From: Dendrobium chrysotoxum
Taxonomy: Eukaryota > Streptophyta > Magnoliopsida > Asparagales > Orchidaceae
DNA length: 64,000 bases
NCBI GenBank assembly: GCA_019925795.1
Contig: CM034312.1
Location: 81,905,528-81,969,527, forward strand
Reading direction: 5' to 3'
Shown: positions 12,701 to 26,800 of the stretch, in pieces
How the letters are laid out: each line of letters starts with the position of its first letter
Numbering within the stretch: the first letter of the stretch is position 1
Notes under the pieces: generated by a model
What the model was told of the DNA's origin: nothing
Seen by the model: only the letters and a program-made list of their open reading frames with translations
Database searches by the model: none
Translations under genes and position numbers: made by a program

Positions 12701-15700
12701 AAAAAAACTGACGGGGACATCAGATCATGAAAAGTATTTCAGAGACATGGCCGACAATCGATGGCCACGATCGAGTCGATCTATTTTTGAGTCTTAATAT
12801 GTATTTGTTTTATTTATTTATTTTATGTATTTGTTTCATTAGTATTTCCTATTTTACCCTTACTTAAGGGTTTTGTCATATATAAGTCCTAAGGGCAATG
12901 TCGTCTTTAGTTCTCTTTCATTGTAGGAGGCTATTTATAAGCCTCATATGTTTCTTTTGAAGTTAATGAATGAATTATAAGAAAATTTCTGCACATATGT
13001 TCTTTGGAGAGCTGTGAAAGTTCTAGGAGAGAGCTTTAGAGAAATCCCTAGGCGAGGGAAAGCGGATCACCCACCAACATTGGAAGAGTTCGGGTTCATG
13101 GCTTTCTATTTTTATTCTCTAACCTTTCTTTCCTCCCCCCTTTTCCCTAGCCGTTGGCCTAGGGTTTCCCAATCCCAAGGCCGCCGGCCTCCACTCCAAA
13201 ACCAAGCTCCACTACCGGCCAATACTCCTTTCTCCATCCCCATAGCCGCCGGCCACCCCTAGCAAAACCTCCCCACTGACGGCAACAAGACCCCACCACC
13301 TCACCAAGCCCCATCCTATCTATTTCCCCCCTCCCCCTTTTCGGTTTTCCCTTTTCTCCACCTCCACACCATTAAAACCGCCTAACCTAACCCTAGCCAC
13401 CGCCAACCCTTCCCCTTCCCTTTTCCCTCCACTATTAAGCACCTTCCATATTTGCTTTTGACATAAATTCCAATTGGGGAGGACATAATTTCAGATTTCA
13501 ATCAATTTGAAATTTGAAATATTTCCAAATTTAGGAAATCTATTTTAGGAAAGTCTTCAAATCAAATCCAAATTAATTTTGAATTTGATTGAAGTTAAAT
13601 TTTCCCCTTCCTAATTTATTATTCCGAATCAATCAAGCATTAAAACCTTTTCCTAACCCCCTCTCCTTCACCATGCCACCGGCCCCCTCTCTCTCCCCTC
13701 TTTCTCTCTCCACATTAATTCTCCCACTAATCCTCTCAATTAACTCCCTCAATTGATAGGCCCCTTCCTTCTTTTCCCAAGGTTTGAAATTCAAATCACA
13801 AACCTAAATCCCTCCAAATTCAAAAATCTGAATTTAATTTCAGATTTTGGAAAATCCCTCTCCCCTTGCCCTACTAATCGCCGGCCCCTCCTACCTCCTC
13901 CACGTCCTCCTCTACCAATACAAACCCCAAACCTAGTTTCAGATTTTGGAAGAAAAGAATCCCTCTCTCTCCCAAACCATTCCTAAATCCTAAATTCTAG
14001 GATCACCAACTTGCTGTCCATATTTTCTGGACAGCGTTTGGTGGCTGTCTTGCCACCCGGAAGATCATCGTGTGTTGTCCAGAAGACTCAGTTTGCTGTC
14101 TACAGAAATCAGCCCAAGGGAGCTTGTTGTCCACCATCCAGAGATCTTCAAATTGCTGTCCTAAGGCAGCTAGGAGTTGTGTGATGCTGTCTACTTTCTC
14201 TCAAACCCTCAAACTACCACCAGAACTTCATATAACTTTTTCCTTTGGGTAAACTCTTCCTCCAATTCTCTTATCTTCCTAGTTTACTTCTCACTTGTGG
14301 TTATATTTGGATTCATGAAAATCGTGCTAATCGTTCTCTGCCAAAGCTTAGTAAACGTAGGAATGAGTGATGGACTTCTTTGCATCTAATCTCATTGTTA
14401 ATTTAGGGATGTTATTTGAAAACCTCTACATTTGCTTATATTGAAATTTCTAATTGTTTTATGCCCAAACTATATGTGTGTGACTTAGCCTAAACTAAGC
14501 ACCCCTTTCTTGTTTTCTATTTTTGTTAAGTGGCTAAAGTTTTAATTCTTATTGCTCTTATTTGAAAGCGTGCAACTTCTTACACTAGTCATTTAAAGCA
14601 TACTTAGTTCTACATCAAAAAAACCTACTAAAAAAAGTAGGGTTTTTTTGGATAAAAAAACTGTACATTGTTTCTCTAAATTTTCCAAGATTTGCTTTAC
14701 CAAAGTTACTTTTGGGAAAAAAGAGAATAAACTGATAAGGAAATTAGCTTTTAAAATATTCTAATAGCAAAGATATAAAAGCACAAGCCACCTCAAATGC
14801 AGTCTTAATTGTTGGTAGGATTTGGAAGTTGGTTAGGTCAATAAGAAAAATAAGTATTAATGCTATGCTTTTTACGTTAGCAAATAAGGGAGATACCCTT
14901 ATGGAAGATATTTTATAACTAGGTTGTTTTATTAATTTGGAATGGGTTTTGAGAAACATATTTAAATGTTCTGTACGAATTTTGGTGGGAACTTGAAATC
15001 TGATCAGAAGATGCCAAGACATTAATTTTGGAAAGACATCACGATAACAAATCCTTGGATGGTTTGGTCGCATAAAACGGTGGCCTTTTGATGACCCAGT
15101 TAGGAAAGTAGATGTATTGGATTTGGCTTATGTTAAGAAAAGTAGAGGTAGGCATAAAAAGACCTGGTTAGAAAATATTAAAAATGCTCTTTCTTTATTA
15201 GATTTAAATGATAATTTGACTCTTAACAGGACACAATAGAGAAAAAAGATTCATGTAGCTGACCCCACATAGTGGGATAAAAGCTTGATGTTGTTGCTAT
15301 ATCATGATAACAAATCCTTATTGATTTAAATTTTCATCAAGATGGCTAATTTTTAGTGGTTTGGGAATGATGGAGCTTGATTTGACTTTGACCATTTGAA
15401 TGGTGCAGACCAATTGGGAGGAAAGAGGGGATGTGAGGATGGTCCTGCACAGTTCTTTTTTCTATGGTGATGGGTTAGGAGGATTCATGTCATGGTTATT
15501 CAACATGTTTTATGTTGGCTAATGACTACCTAATACAACCATCCACTTTTCTCATTCAGGGCTACTATGAAAGGTACGCATGTATTGAGAGGTTTGATGG
15601 AGAAGTATAAGAGAATAAGGAGGATCTTCACATGATATTTATTGATCTAGATAAAGCATATGATAAAATCCCAAGAGAGGTGCCCTATAGAGTTCTAAAA

Positions 15701-18700
15701 AAGAAATGAGCTAATAATACTTATATTCAAGTCGTTACAGATGTGTATGCAGGAGTTGTTACTTGTGTTCAAACACAAGGTGATTTGACCAAGTATTTTC
15801 CTATTTTAGTTTGGATTACATAAAAGATCAGCTTTAACCTCATATCTTTTTGATTTAATCATGGATGTTCTTACTAGACATTTGCAAGAAGATGTACCCT
15901 AGTGTATGCTTTTTGTGAATGATATTATTCTTGTTGATAAGACTAGAGAGAGTTGAAGAAAAACTTGACTTATGAAAGTCAACCTTAGAGTCTAAAGGTT
16001 TTTGTTTGAGTAGATCTAAAACCGAATACATGGAGTATAATTTTAGTAGTAATAGATCTAGTGGAGGGATTATGACTTTGGGTGATCCTAAGGCAAAGAG
16101 ATAAAGAGAAAAATGGAACACATCCTAAAGAGGAGGGGGAGATCCTTTACTAGCCTTAGGAAAGGGAGAAGAAGATTTCAACAAAGAGTTTTTGTATTCA
16201 ACTTCAATTGTTTTCCTTTAGACATAGGGGTCCTTTATATAGAGTGAAAAAGAGAGGTTTTAATCAAATATTTAAAATGTCTCATTTTTTTACAAAAATT
16301 AGACAAAATTTATTTCTGCTAATTCATTCCGTCATCAAACTTTAATTTATAGAAATCTAAGAGTAATAGGAAATATGCAACATATAGGCAATGAAAATCA
16401 AATTAAAAAAATTATAATCAGGACAATCCATGAATTAGAGGTATGGCACTAATAATCCCACGATCAATAAAGTGGCATTAGGCATATAAGGAAGATGGAG
16501 GATTGATTTTAACAACTTAGGAGTGGAATAGTGATAGGAAACACTTGAAGATCTCAAGTAATTCCTATCGATCTTCGGAAAACAGCGAGAAATCTCCACC
16601 AAAAGCCACACGAAAATACGAAAACAGTAGATAATTTGTATTATTTGATGAAAGGGAACGGAAAACCGCAAGATACAATTGATCCTCTATTCGAGAGGAG
16701 GATCTTTCTCTCCCAAATCTCTAGAGGCGGCTAGAGCCCAAAAGACCTAAGAGATCTCAAATTTCAGCCAAATTCAAGATGCCCTAACTCTAGGAAAACA
16801 AAATATTTAATGCATACAAATCAAAAGGAAATCCCTAAACAGTCCCTACATTCAAATTTCCCTCTCAAACCCCTCAAAATTCCTTCCTAAATTGCTCCTT
16901 GGGAGGCTTGCGTGCGCTCGCCTGTAGCGGGAGGCGGACATTGTCCGCCTCGTTCCGCCTGGGCCAGTCCCGGCTGGACCGGTCCAATTGGACCGGTCTA
17001 ACAATACTCCCCTCCCAAAGATCCACCTTGTCCGCAAGGTGGAAAGACGACACCATCCTCCCATCCTTCTTCATCACAAACAACAAGAACCTGAAGAGTT
17101 CGGTCCTTACATCTGTGCCCCGGCGTATACCTCTCATCACATCTGAAACAGATCCCTTCGCCCTCTTCTCCTGTAATTCTATTTCTGTGAGCTTCTTGAA
17201 GTTGTCCCCAGGTCTTCCGCCGGCAGTCTTCTCCTTCGGAGTCTCCCGAAAGGTATCCGGTGTCGGCTCCTTAGGCGTCAAAAAGGTGGTGGCCATCCTG
17301 TACGTGCCTTTTGAGCTACTGCCTTCCACCACTTTCTCCAGGTGCCTCTGATCCTCCACCAACTGAGCTAGTTCCATAGCCTCTCCCAAGTCACGAGGCC
17401 TCATTACTCTAACCGCTGCCCGGATCTCTGGTGTCAGCCCCTTCATGAAATTTCCCTCGAGCACTGTCTCAGGAAGGCGGTTCAATCGGCTAGCAAGGTA
17501 CTCAAATCTCTCCCGGTACTACGTCACTGAACCCTCCTGTGTCAAGGCGAAGAACTGCTCGTAGAAGTCTCCTCCCCTGCCAGTTCGGAAATGTTCTACC
17601 AAACAATCCTTGAACTCTCTCCAACTCCGTATGGGTCGTCGCATGTCCCTCCACTGATACCAAGACAAAGCCTTCCCTTCCAAACATAGGCCCGCCGCCG
17701 TCAGTCGCCGTCAGTCTCTCCTTTTCTGTCAACCCATTGACGGTGAAATATCTTTCTACCTTGTAGATCCACCCGTGCGCATCCTCCCCCTCAAAGATTG
17801 GCATCTTCAGTTTGCTCACCCTCGGGTCACACCAATTTCCCCTAAATCCTCCATAACCTCCCATTCCTTGAAGAGGAGGTGCTCCCCAATTGTCACGATC
17901 TTCCCTCCGGCGATCATAACCAAACCCTTCATCAAAATCCCCTCTCCTTTCAAATTCAGCATCCCTTCTTGCATAGTCACTGCTCCTCTCCTCTCTAGAA
18001 AGTGGTTCTAGAGGAGGCATTCCATCTTCTCCCTCCAGGATCTCCACTTCTGGATTTTCCCTTCCCCTAAACGTGTTAGGGTTCCCATCTCTTCCATGGC
18101 CGCCGATAGTTTCCTTTGCTTCCGATGTCACTGGTTTGATTTTGGCTTCAAGCAATTTCTTCAACATCTCTTCCATCACGGCGAATTTCTCTTCCATCCT
18201 TTTATTATTGGATGAAATCTGATTTTGAAAATCAGACCATTTTTCCTCCAACTCTGATTTAAGTTGCGTAATTTCTCCTTCCAAAACTTCAACCTTCTTC
18301 CCGGCCATATTTCTTCCCAAGAACCACGAGAAGATCTTCTTCCGGATGAGATTTCACCGCTAAAATTTTATAATTTCAGCCGCCGATGGTCCCAAGACAA
18401 CGCTCTGATACCAATTTGATAGGAAACACTTGAAGATCTCAAGTAATTCCTATCGATCTTCGGAAAACAGCGAGAAATCTCCACCAAAAGCCACACGAAA
18501 ATACGAAAACAGTAGATAATTTGTATTAGTTGATGAAAGGGAACGGAAAACCGCAAGATACAATTGATCCTCTATTCGAGAGGAGGGTCTTTCTCTCCCA
18601 AATCTCTAGACGCGGCTAGAGCCCAAAAGACCTAAGAGATATCAAATTTCCGCCAAATTCAAGATGCCCTAACCCTAGGAAAACAAAATATTTAATGCAT

Positions 18701-21700
18701 ACAAATCAAAAGGAAATCCCTAAACAGTCCCTACATTCAAATTTCCCTCTCAAACCTCTCAAAATTCCTTCCTAAATTGATCCTTGGGAGGCTTGCGTGC
18801 GCTCGCCTGTAGCGGGAGGCGGACATTGTCCGCCTTGTTCCGCTTGGGCCGGTCCCGGCTGGACCGGCTGGACCGGTCTAACAAATAGTTAGCAGTGACC
18901 ACCTGGCTATATGCAAGGCGAAGAGGGCTAACGGGAGAACATCTACGTCATGTGGGAAGGCAAAGTGAACAGCTAGGGCTTGTGCTAGCTGGAATTAACA
19001 CAAGGGAGGCTCTCAGGCGGCTAGCATACGAGATTATAGGAGTAGAAATTGAATGAATTGATGAAAATGGTAGATAACGAGCGTGGCATCACATTTACTC
19101 AAAACATGTCCACCAAAATAAAACCACTCAAATCTCACCCATTTCATAAAGCGAACTACATTGATGCATCAAGAGCATCAAAATTATTAAGAGACTCCTA
19201 CAATCAATTCAATCAAACATGATGAACAATCAATTCAATCAAACATGATGAAAAATACGAGCAATGGATGCAATATCGTGTGAGTTAAGATTGAAACATT
19301 ACGGTTGCAACTAAAACCATACGAATATTGCTTATTTCATAAAACGCGCCAACGAGTCTGAAACATCAAAATTACCCAAAATAAAGCCCCAATGTGCCTA
19401 AACTTCCACACAAGAGAACACAAAAATTACCTACAGCACAAAGCTAGGACGAAAATCTAACATGTTTGAGTAATACAATTTTGTGAAAAAAAAACTTAGG
19501 TTAAATTAAACTCATTATAAAATATTACTTTTTATTGCAAAACAAAATAAATTTTAAAATTATCATATTTTAAATAAATTAAAAAGGGAATCTAATTAAA
19601 ATTAAATGACTACTATAATTATAATTATATATTAAATAATAAATTACTTTTTTAACTAATTAAATTAAAACCGATATACATTAATTATATCAATAACTAG
19701 TATTATTAAAAGAAAAAAACAATCAAATAACATGAATTCCTCATGCTCAAGTAAAATACTGCAAGAGATCTAATTTGACCATTCAGTCGCTCTATCAACC
19801 AAAAAAAAAACCCAAATAAAGGAGGCCTACCTTGGTCTCCATTCCTCTACTACTCGCACAACTCCAATGCGTCCCATATCTTCCCTTGGGTCGATATTCT
19901 CCATTGCCCTCAACAACTTCCACGAACCCTTCTCTCATCTTCCCCATCTCTCTTGTTCATCTTCCTCTCCTTACAGGCTCACCAAGCTCCTCCTCAGACA
20001 ACTCTCACAAACCCCCGTACAATAAGCCCATTAACTACTCTTCTCCTTGTCACTTAAATCAGTTGATTGTACAACTATTGCTCTCACCGGGTGATCCTAG
20101 TCAACTTCACCACTCCCATCTCTTTGACCTCGTACAACACCCAAGCGTCGCTCGTGCAACTTCCGTTTCCCTTGGTTCCTTTTGTAAGTCTACTTGATGA
20201 GTAGCTTGCCAAACCCACCTCTTGCCCATACACCAATAACTGTCACTAGTCCCCTCTTCTCTAGCCACAGTACTCCCTCGCTACTTACCCGCAACTACCC
20301 CTTGATATCAGTTCAACCCCACTACACCCTATCTCTGCTCCATGTCAACAACAAGGAACTCAACTTGTAACTCGTTTAATCTCCCAACCTATCCACCTGT
20401 ACACTTCCTCAATATCTTAAACCACGAGTAGACTAATCCTCTCAACTTGAACTCTGGCAAGATAACGTTACTTTAATTCAACTTAAACTCCAATAGCCCT
20501 CTTTACCGCCCCACAACTTCCAATTTCCATCTAAATCTATCACTCCCTATTTATTACTCAATTTTACTCACTCTCTTTTCATCCCTCCTCTCTCTAAAAA
20601 AAGATAGAGAAATCTACAAAAAGAAATAGTGAAAATATTTGCACGAGAGAGAGAGAGAGAAGAGCCAAAAAAAAATTGTATCAATCTCTCCTTGCAAATT
20701 CCTCATTGCCTCATTTGAATCATCGCCTCATCTGAATCATCCCCGCCTCGAGCACAAAAGTATGAAACACAACTCCAAAAAACTAGTAGAATCTCGATTG
20801 CAAGGCATTTGGCGTGACGAGTGTAACTAATAGACGCTTTTATTAACATGTCAAAGGAAACTTACAGGCGTCACTTGCAATGTATCAGGTAAGCCCTATA
20901 TATGCTTTTTTAAGCCCATCAAGGAAAAATATATTATGTTGCAAGTCTATCATGCAGCTCCTCATGCACGTCTTTCCTGGCACAATGAGGTTTAAATATT
21001 CTGGCCACAATGTCTTTGGACACCAATCATGCACGCTTTTTCTTAACGTGGTAGGCAACCCCAAACTTTCCGTAGATGCCCCTAACATGAGGGAGATATT
21101 AGGAGGCTACAGGAATTTGGACTAAACAAACTTAAAATAAATAAATACAAAAGACTCATGGACTAAGAAACAAAAAAAAGAGCATAAATGCAAACTAAGA
21201 ATAAAAAGGTGAGAATAAAACAAAATGAAATGCAACAATTGTCTTAAAAGAATTAAATGAATCAGAATGAAGATAGAGTTGCACTTACAGGAGACTTAGA
21301 AACTCACTGCAAGCGCAGACAAAACTTCCCCTTACACTCAAGCGGCTCCGAGTTAATGAAAAATCAAAAGGACCATGTGGGTTCCGAAAATTCGTGCCCC
21401 GGCCTCTCCGTTGTTTTTTAGGGAGTTTTAATGGATTAAGTTCCGGGGTAAATTTTGGGAAGGCAGATTCGCATTGTAGATAAGACACTACCCAGAGATT
21501 TCGCTCTCATTTTGAAAGGACTTTATGATCTGAGTTCTGGTTTCCTATAGGCACAAACCCCTATAGTTAATTACCCCTCTCGTTCACGAGAGAGAACGAG
21601 AGAGAACTTTCGATTAAGGCTAGTCGTCGAAAGAACACACCGTATCCGTAGATACATGATATCCAACGTATAGTAGCAACATGGGTTTGGATAGTTGAAA

Positions 21701-23756
21701 ATTAGATATTTAAAATTTAGAAATTTCACCATCTTGCACTTAAAACGGATGGTGGGGGGAGTGATGATGAACCCGATCAAGATCCCATGGTTCCGTGTCC
21801 CGGGTCATTATGGTCCCTAGTCTACTTAGTTAGAGGAGGTAGTCGACCCAACCTGACAGAAGGATCCTTGTCGGCAGCCATGGGTTGCGTCGTCCAAGGG
21901 TACCTTGTAGACCTGGGGTGAATATTTGTCTAAGGGAACAAAATTGAATCCACCTTAGCTAACAGAGGGCTTTGTGCCCTATCGATTATATCCTATTGAT
22001 TCATGTCTTAAGGATTTGATGTCATTGGGGAGCATAAGGGCTCTAGCCATAACCGTAATTTGATGGTGCCATTTGACGGCAAACCACTCGGTTCAGAGGG
22101 CCCCAGTCATAATCATTTACCTGCGGTGCCATTTGGCGACAAAACCGCCGGTTAAAAGACACGTACCCCATCCTTACTAGCAGGAGACTGTTTAAGAATG
22201 AATCCTAGTGATATTCTCGACCAGGCACTAGCTCTTTGTGGGCTGAAGTGTATTTTCAAATTTATCCATCTCGGCAAACTATTGCAGAGGGTGGATGGGT
22301 TTTGCTTTAAGTTATTGATGGTTGAATTTTTTATTTTAAATATCTTGGATTTTTTGGATTTTTTTTTGAATTTTATGGGCATTTGGGATTCAAATGTTAT
22401 GCTCTGACTTTCGATTCTCGTAAGAGATTGCTGCATTTGTTTGGGAATTACATGTATCATTGGGTGCATGATACATTTTTGCATATTTCACCATGTTATT
22501 CCTTGCATCTTTGTTTCATCTTTCTTATCTATGCTTGCAGGGAGTGTCACCATCAGCATGTAGTTCATATGTTCATTGTATATCAACTCTTCTTATTCGT
22601 AAAAGTTCAATGTATTTGTTCTCCACGACATCTTTGGCTATTATTGATTGGTGTATGTAAGTCATGTTATCCATTGGGAACATCATATCATGCCACAAAA
22701 TTTGATTATGTCATTTACACTTTCATCGTCACTTGCAAAGAAGTAGTGTTGGTAAATCTTTTTTCCACCACTAACCTTATACATGCTCACTTGTACTTGA
22801 GTTAGGGCTCATTACTTTACAAATCATGGTTTCATTTTAAAATGCCATGTCATCCTTCATAAAGTTCAACTTGTATGCTAAATTGCATACAATTATCCAA
22901 ATTATGTTCCTTATGGTCCAACCTGTGATGTTAACTTATTGACATTTTTATTTGAGTTCATCCAGGCTCAGATCAAGTCTAATTCCAATTATTCAATGTT
23001 CGTTCAAGTCTAAAGTAGGTTCAATTTTGAGTTAAAGATCATGTTCAAGTTTGAGTTCTTTTCATTTGAATTATGTTCCTTACTGTCCATACAAGTTCCC
23101 TGTTCAATTCATTTGAGTGCAAGTCAAGTCCCCTGCTTTTGTCCAAGTCTTATGAGTCTTCAGGCTGAATTTCGGCAGCCTCCCGATGTCTCTCCCTTTT
23201 AGGGAAAACTGGGTCATCCCACCACGTTACAAGAGCGTGTATGGTAGGTGTCGGGTGACATCGCGGTCGTACATCTTCAATCTCATTATACAACGAGAGT
23301 GTGTATGGGGGCTTCAAAGTACCTGTAAGAAGACACAAGTGACTTTCCCTGCCATGCTACAAGAGAGTGTACAGGTACTTAGAGTTGTCTCCACCACGCT
23401 ACAAGAGTATGTATAGGGCTTACCCGCCTCGCCGTAAGTGTCGCACTGGGTTTTCTCCTATCGTGCTACGAGAGCGCGTATAGGCGGTTTTCCGGCTCGA
23501 TACGAATGCCGAATGCTGGGTTTTTGAGTCTTAGAAGTTATAATTGTGCGGGGATGTCGACGACGACGAGTGGTAAAAATGCACAAATAATTTCCCCTTC
23601 CTTTTTTTTTGGAAACTCCTCTTTTTCTTTTTATTTTTCTTTTTTTGGATTCTTCTCATTCTTTTTTTTCAATTTTCTTTCATTTTTTTAATAATCTTTA
23701 CATACATTTATATAAACAAATATATATATATATACAAACATATTTTCACATACATT

Positions 23757-23815
<59 letters not shown>

Positions 23816-26800
23816 ATAATAATAGTACTAATAGTAATTAACTAGTTAATAAACATATAATGCATATATACCTTAAGGTTTATTGTCGGGCATGCAGGTG
23901 GAAGGCGATGGGCTCAAGAGGCTAGAGGAGATTAAAAGGGTAGAGGAGTTCGGCTATTAGGTGAGATCGGTTGCTGCAGGTTGAAGTGGAGTTCGATCAG
24001 GTACAAGAGCACGTGGAGATGGAGGTTGGGGTTGGTTCAGCTCTAGGCTACAGTGGTTGTAGGAGTCACAGGTAGGGCTGAGGTTGGTAGTTCAGATCGT
24101 GAAGAAGTTCGGTCAGAGCAAAGGGCAAGGGATTGGGTGCAGGCCATGTGGATTTCAGCTGGCTCCGTGGATTCGGTCGGCACAGGACATATAGGCTATA
24201 GGGAGTTAGCGGTTTTCTGTGATATGCGGCTGAGAGGAGATCTCTATGGAGTTCGGATGAGAGGTTTGTTCGGCAGCTTAGGTTCGGAATAGGTAGGGGT
24301 GACGGGAGGAGGAAGGCGTCAAGACTAGGGCAGAGGATTCGGGAGGGTTTGCGAGTGGGAGAAGAGTTTAGTGGCTTTCGGCTGAGGGAAGATGAAGCAG
24401 AGCAGAAGAAGAACGAAGGCTCTGGCGGGTCTCATTTTAACAACGAGACGGAGGCTCTTATCGAGGTAATTAGCGAGCTATCCAGGATTTTGACAGAGCC
24501 GACAATGATAGGAGGTTTGCGGTATTTCTTGCGGGGATTCGGGGAATTTCAACGAAAAATCAACAGGATTCGGGAAGCATTCGACAGAGCCGAGGTATTA
24601 TTTTATTTTTGATTCTTTTCTTTTTGCTTTCTTTTGGATAGTCTGTTAGAGGTCAACAGACCAAGAAGCAAAAACTAAGGCCTCTCCTCCTATTTATATG
24701 AGGAGAATTGATTCCAACTGGTGCCACCACACTAAATACATTGATATAAAGACAAAATTATGACGCAAACATGTAACTAAAAGATTCCAACTCATTCCCC
24801 AATGCCACTACATTCACAACATATGTGCAAGTAGACAAAAGACAGTATTTGAAATCTCAAAATAAAACATTTTGTGCATCCTAAGGACCGAATATTCGTG
24901 CAAACTACAAAATCCAAATATTTTCAAATTATGTGCACACATCTCGATATAATATTAAAACTCAATGCAAGTGCCTCAAAAAAACATGCATGTGCACTAG
25001 AGAGCATGCAAGTGCAAAATGCAAATACACCGAAAGGCATGCACATAATAAACAAATGTTGAAATTGCCAATATTTAATTATTTACAAGAGCTCCAACAA
25101 ACGTTTTAAACTCTAAAACTAAATGTCTAAAAAAGTTGCACTGGCTTAATATAAGATAAATTCAAATCATGCAACAATTTAAAAAATTTGTGCAAATACT
25201 TAATAAATTTTATAAACTCACTTTTAAATTCAAACTCTCAATGTTGCACAAACGCTCTCTAGCAAGTTGTCTTATCTATAAGGTGGGATTACAAGTCCCA
25301 ACTTTTGATGTTCAATTCTTCGTCTCCCCAAAATCAAAGTTGACAAGCTTCAACCTCTTAATAAATCACAACAAAACTAAATAAGAGGATTTTCTAGTCA
25401 AGCAAGTTTGCAACTAAAAGCTCAATCACCAATCTTGCAAAAGATATCTTACTATATATTTGCATAAGCCCTTCAAACCTATTTAAGGGAATACATTTTT
25501 TTTTTAAATGAAAACTATTGAGGTTGTACTTACAAAGTGCAATCATAAGTCGAAATCACAAACCCAATCCTCTATACACAGAGTAAAGTTGTCAATTTTT
25601 GTAAACTTAAATAATGCAACACTCACACTTGATCACCTACTATTAAGCATACAAAGTATACAATGTTCAAAGAAATCCAATGCATTAATTAAATACTCCT
25701 ATGATGGGCAAGGTTATTGCACATCATAATCGAATCAAATTTTCAAATTAGTACTCGAAAGGGGCCTATTTTCAAAAGTCAAAATCTCAATTTGAAATGC
25801 AAATTATTCAAATAGTCCTAATTAGATAATGATCACGTTGACTAAGGATCTCAACCGAAAGATGATTTAATTACCAAAATGCCCCCAAACTCCAAAATAA
25901 ATCATTCAAATTTTATTGCTTTGTGAGTTAATCTAGATAACGACATTGCAATCTGAGAAAATCCTTATGTAAATCTCCTGTAATAGCCAACAAGACCCAG
26001 AAAACTTCTTACTTCTGAAACTATAGTTGGCCTTGACCATTTTGCAATAGCTTGGATTTATTTTGATCAACAGAAACACCTTAACCATTAATCACATGCG
26101 CGAGGAAATTTACACTGCTCAACCAGAATTCACATTTTGAAAACTTGGCATATAAATTGTTCTCCTTAAGTGTTTGCAACACTGCATGAAAATTACTGGA
26201 ATGACTTTCATCATTTCTTCAATAAATCAAGATATCATCTATAAATACAATTATAAAAATATCCAAGAATAATTTGAAAATTCTATTCATTAAATCCATA
26301 AACACATCTGGAGCATTCCTCACTCCAAATGGCATCACCACAAATTCATAATGGTCATATCTTGTTCTGAAAGCAGTTTTAGCAATATCCTCCTCCATAC
26401 GCAACTGATGATACCCAGAGCACAAATCAATCTTAGAGAAAATTGTAGCTCACTTAAGTTGACCAAACATGTCATCAATTCTGGGCGATGGGTATTATTT
26501 TTAACAGTAAGCTTATTTAATTCCCTGCAATCGATGCACTCTGAAACTCTCACCCTTTTTCTTTACAAATAGCACTAGAGCTCCCAATGGCGAAGAACTT
26601 GGCATGATAAAACATTATTTAGTAATTCTTGCAATTGACTTTTTTGTTCTTGCAATTCCTTAACTGCCATTATGTAGAGTGCATTTGCCACTGGTTCTAA
26701 ACCCAGTAATAAATCAACAGTAAAGTCTATCTCTCTTTATGGTGGTAATCCTGGCAAATCATCTAGAAACACTTCTGGATATTCTTTGACTGCAGGAATA

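Larger units (their letters stand above)
16532..18883 (-). mobile_element. Complete gag-only Ty3/gypsy retrotransposon (2352 bp)
   Basis: LTRs at 16532-17003 and 18417-18883 are near-identical (TGATAGGAAACACTTG... to ...GACCGGTCTAACA). They are flanked by the 5-bp duplication AATAG at 16527-16531 and 18884-18888. The element reads on the minus strand. The 5' LTR is followed by the primer site TGGTATCAGAGC (18413-18402), then gag and a polypurine tract against the 3' LTR. Protease, reverse transcriptase and integrase are entirely missing, so it would need enzymes from a relative. It is in the same orientation as the host gene and nested in repeat R6. Confidence 0.93.
21300..24630 (+). repeat. 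Repeat R4, long copy (possible LARD/LTR), intron 8
   Basis: Shares successive blocks with 44400-47740 in inverted order: a TTGCAGGGAGTGTCACCATCA-type block near 22530, the motif-bearing GTCGGGTGACATCGCGGTCG region (23160-23530), a T-rich tract with (AT)n, then GC-richer DNA ending in GCCGAGGTA near 24595. No polyprotein is detectable. Open frames at 22383-22805, 24053-24292 and 24349-24612 show no known motif. A large non-coding retroelement derivative is the best guess. Confidence 0.55.

Noticed and set aside
16899..17351. 150-codon plus-strand frame
   Set aside because: Antisense shadow of the gypsy gag and LTR on the minus strand.
19832..20197. 121-codon Ser/Pro/Leu frame
   Set aside because: Caused by a pyrimidine-rich stretch; no motif, no splice context in the host gene's direction.
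22383..22805. 140-codon frame
   Set aside because: No recognisable domain; lies in non-coding repeat R4, and its related copy at 46-47 kb does not preserve it.
24053..24612. Two frames of 79 and 87 codons in GC-richer DNA
   Set aside because: Possible R4 leader frames, but no known motif; the inverted R4 copy shows similarity only at DNA level around the GCCGAGGTA end. Kept as repeat, not gene.
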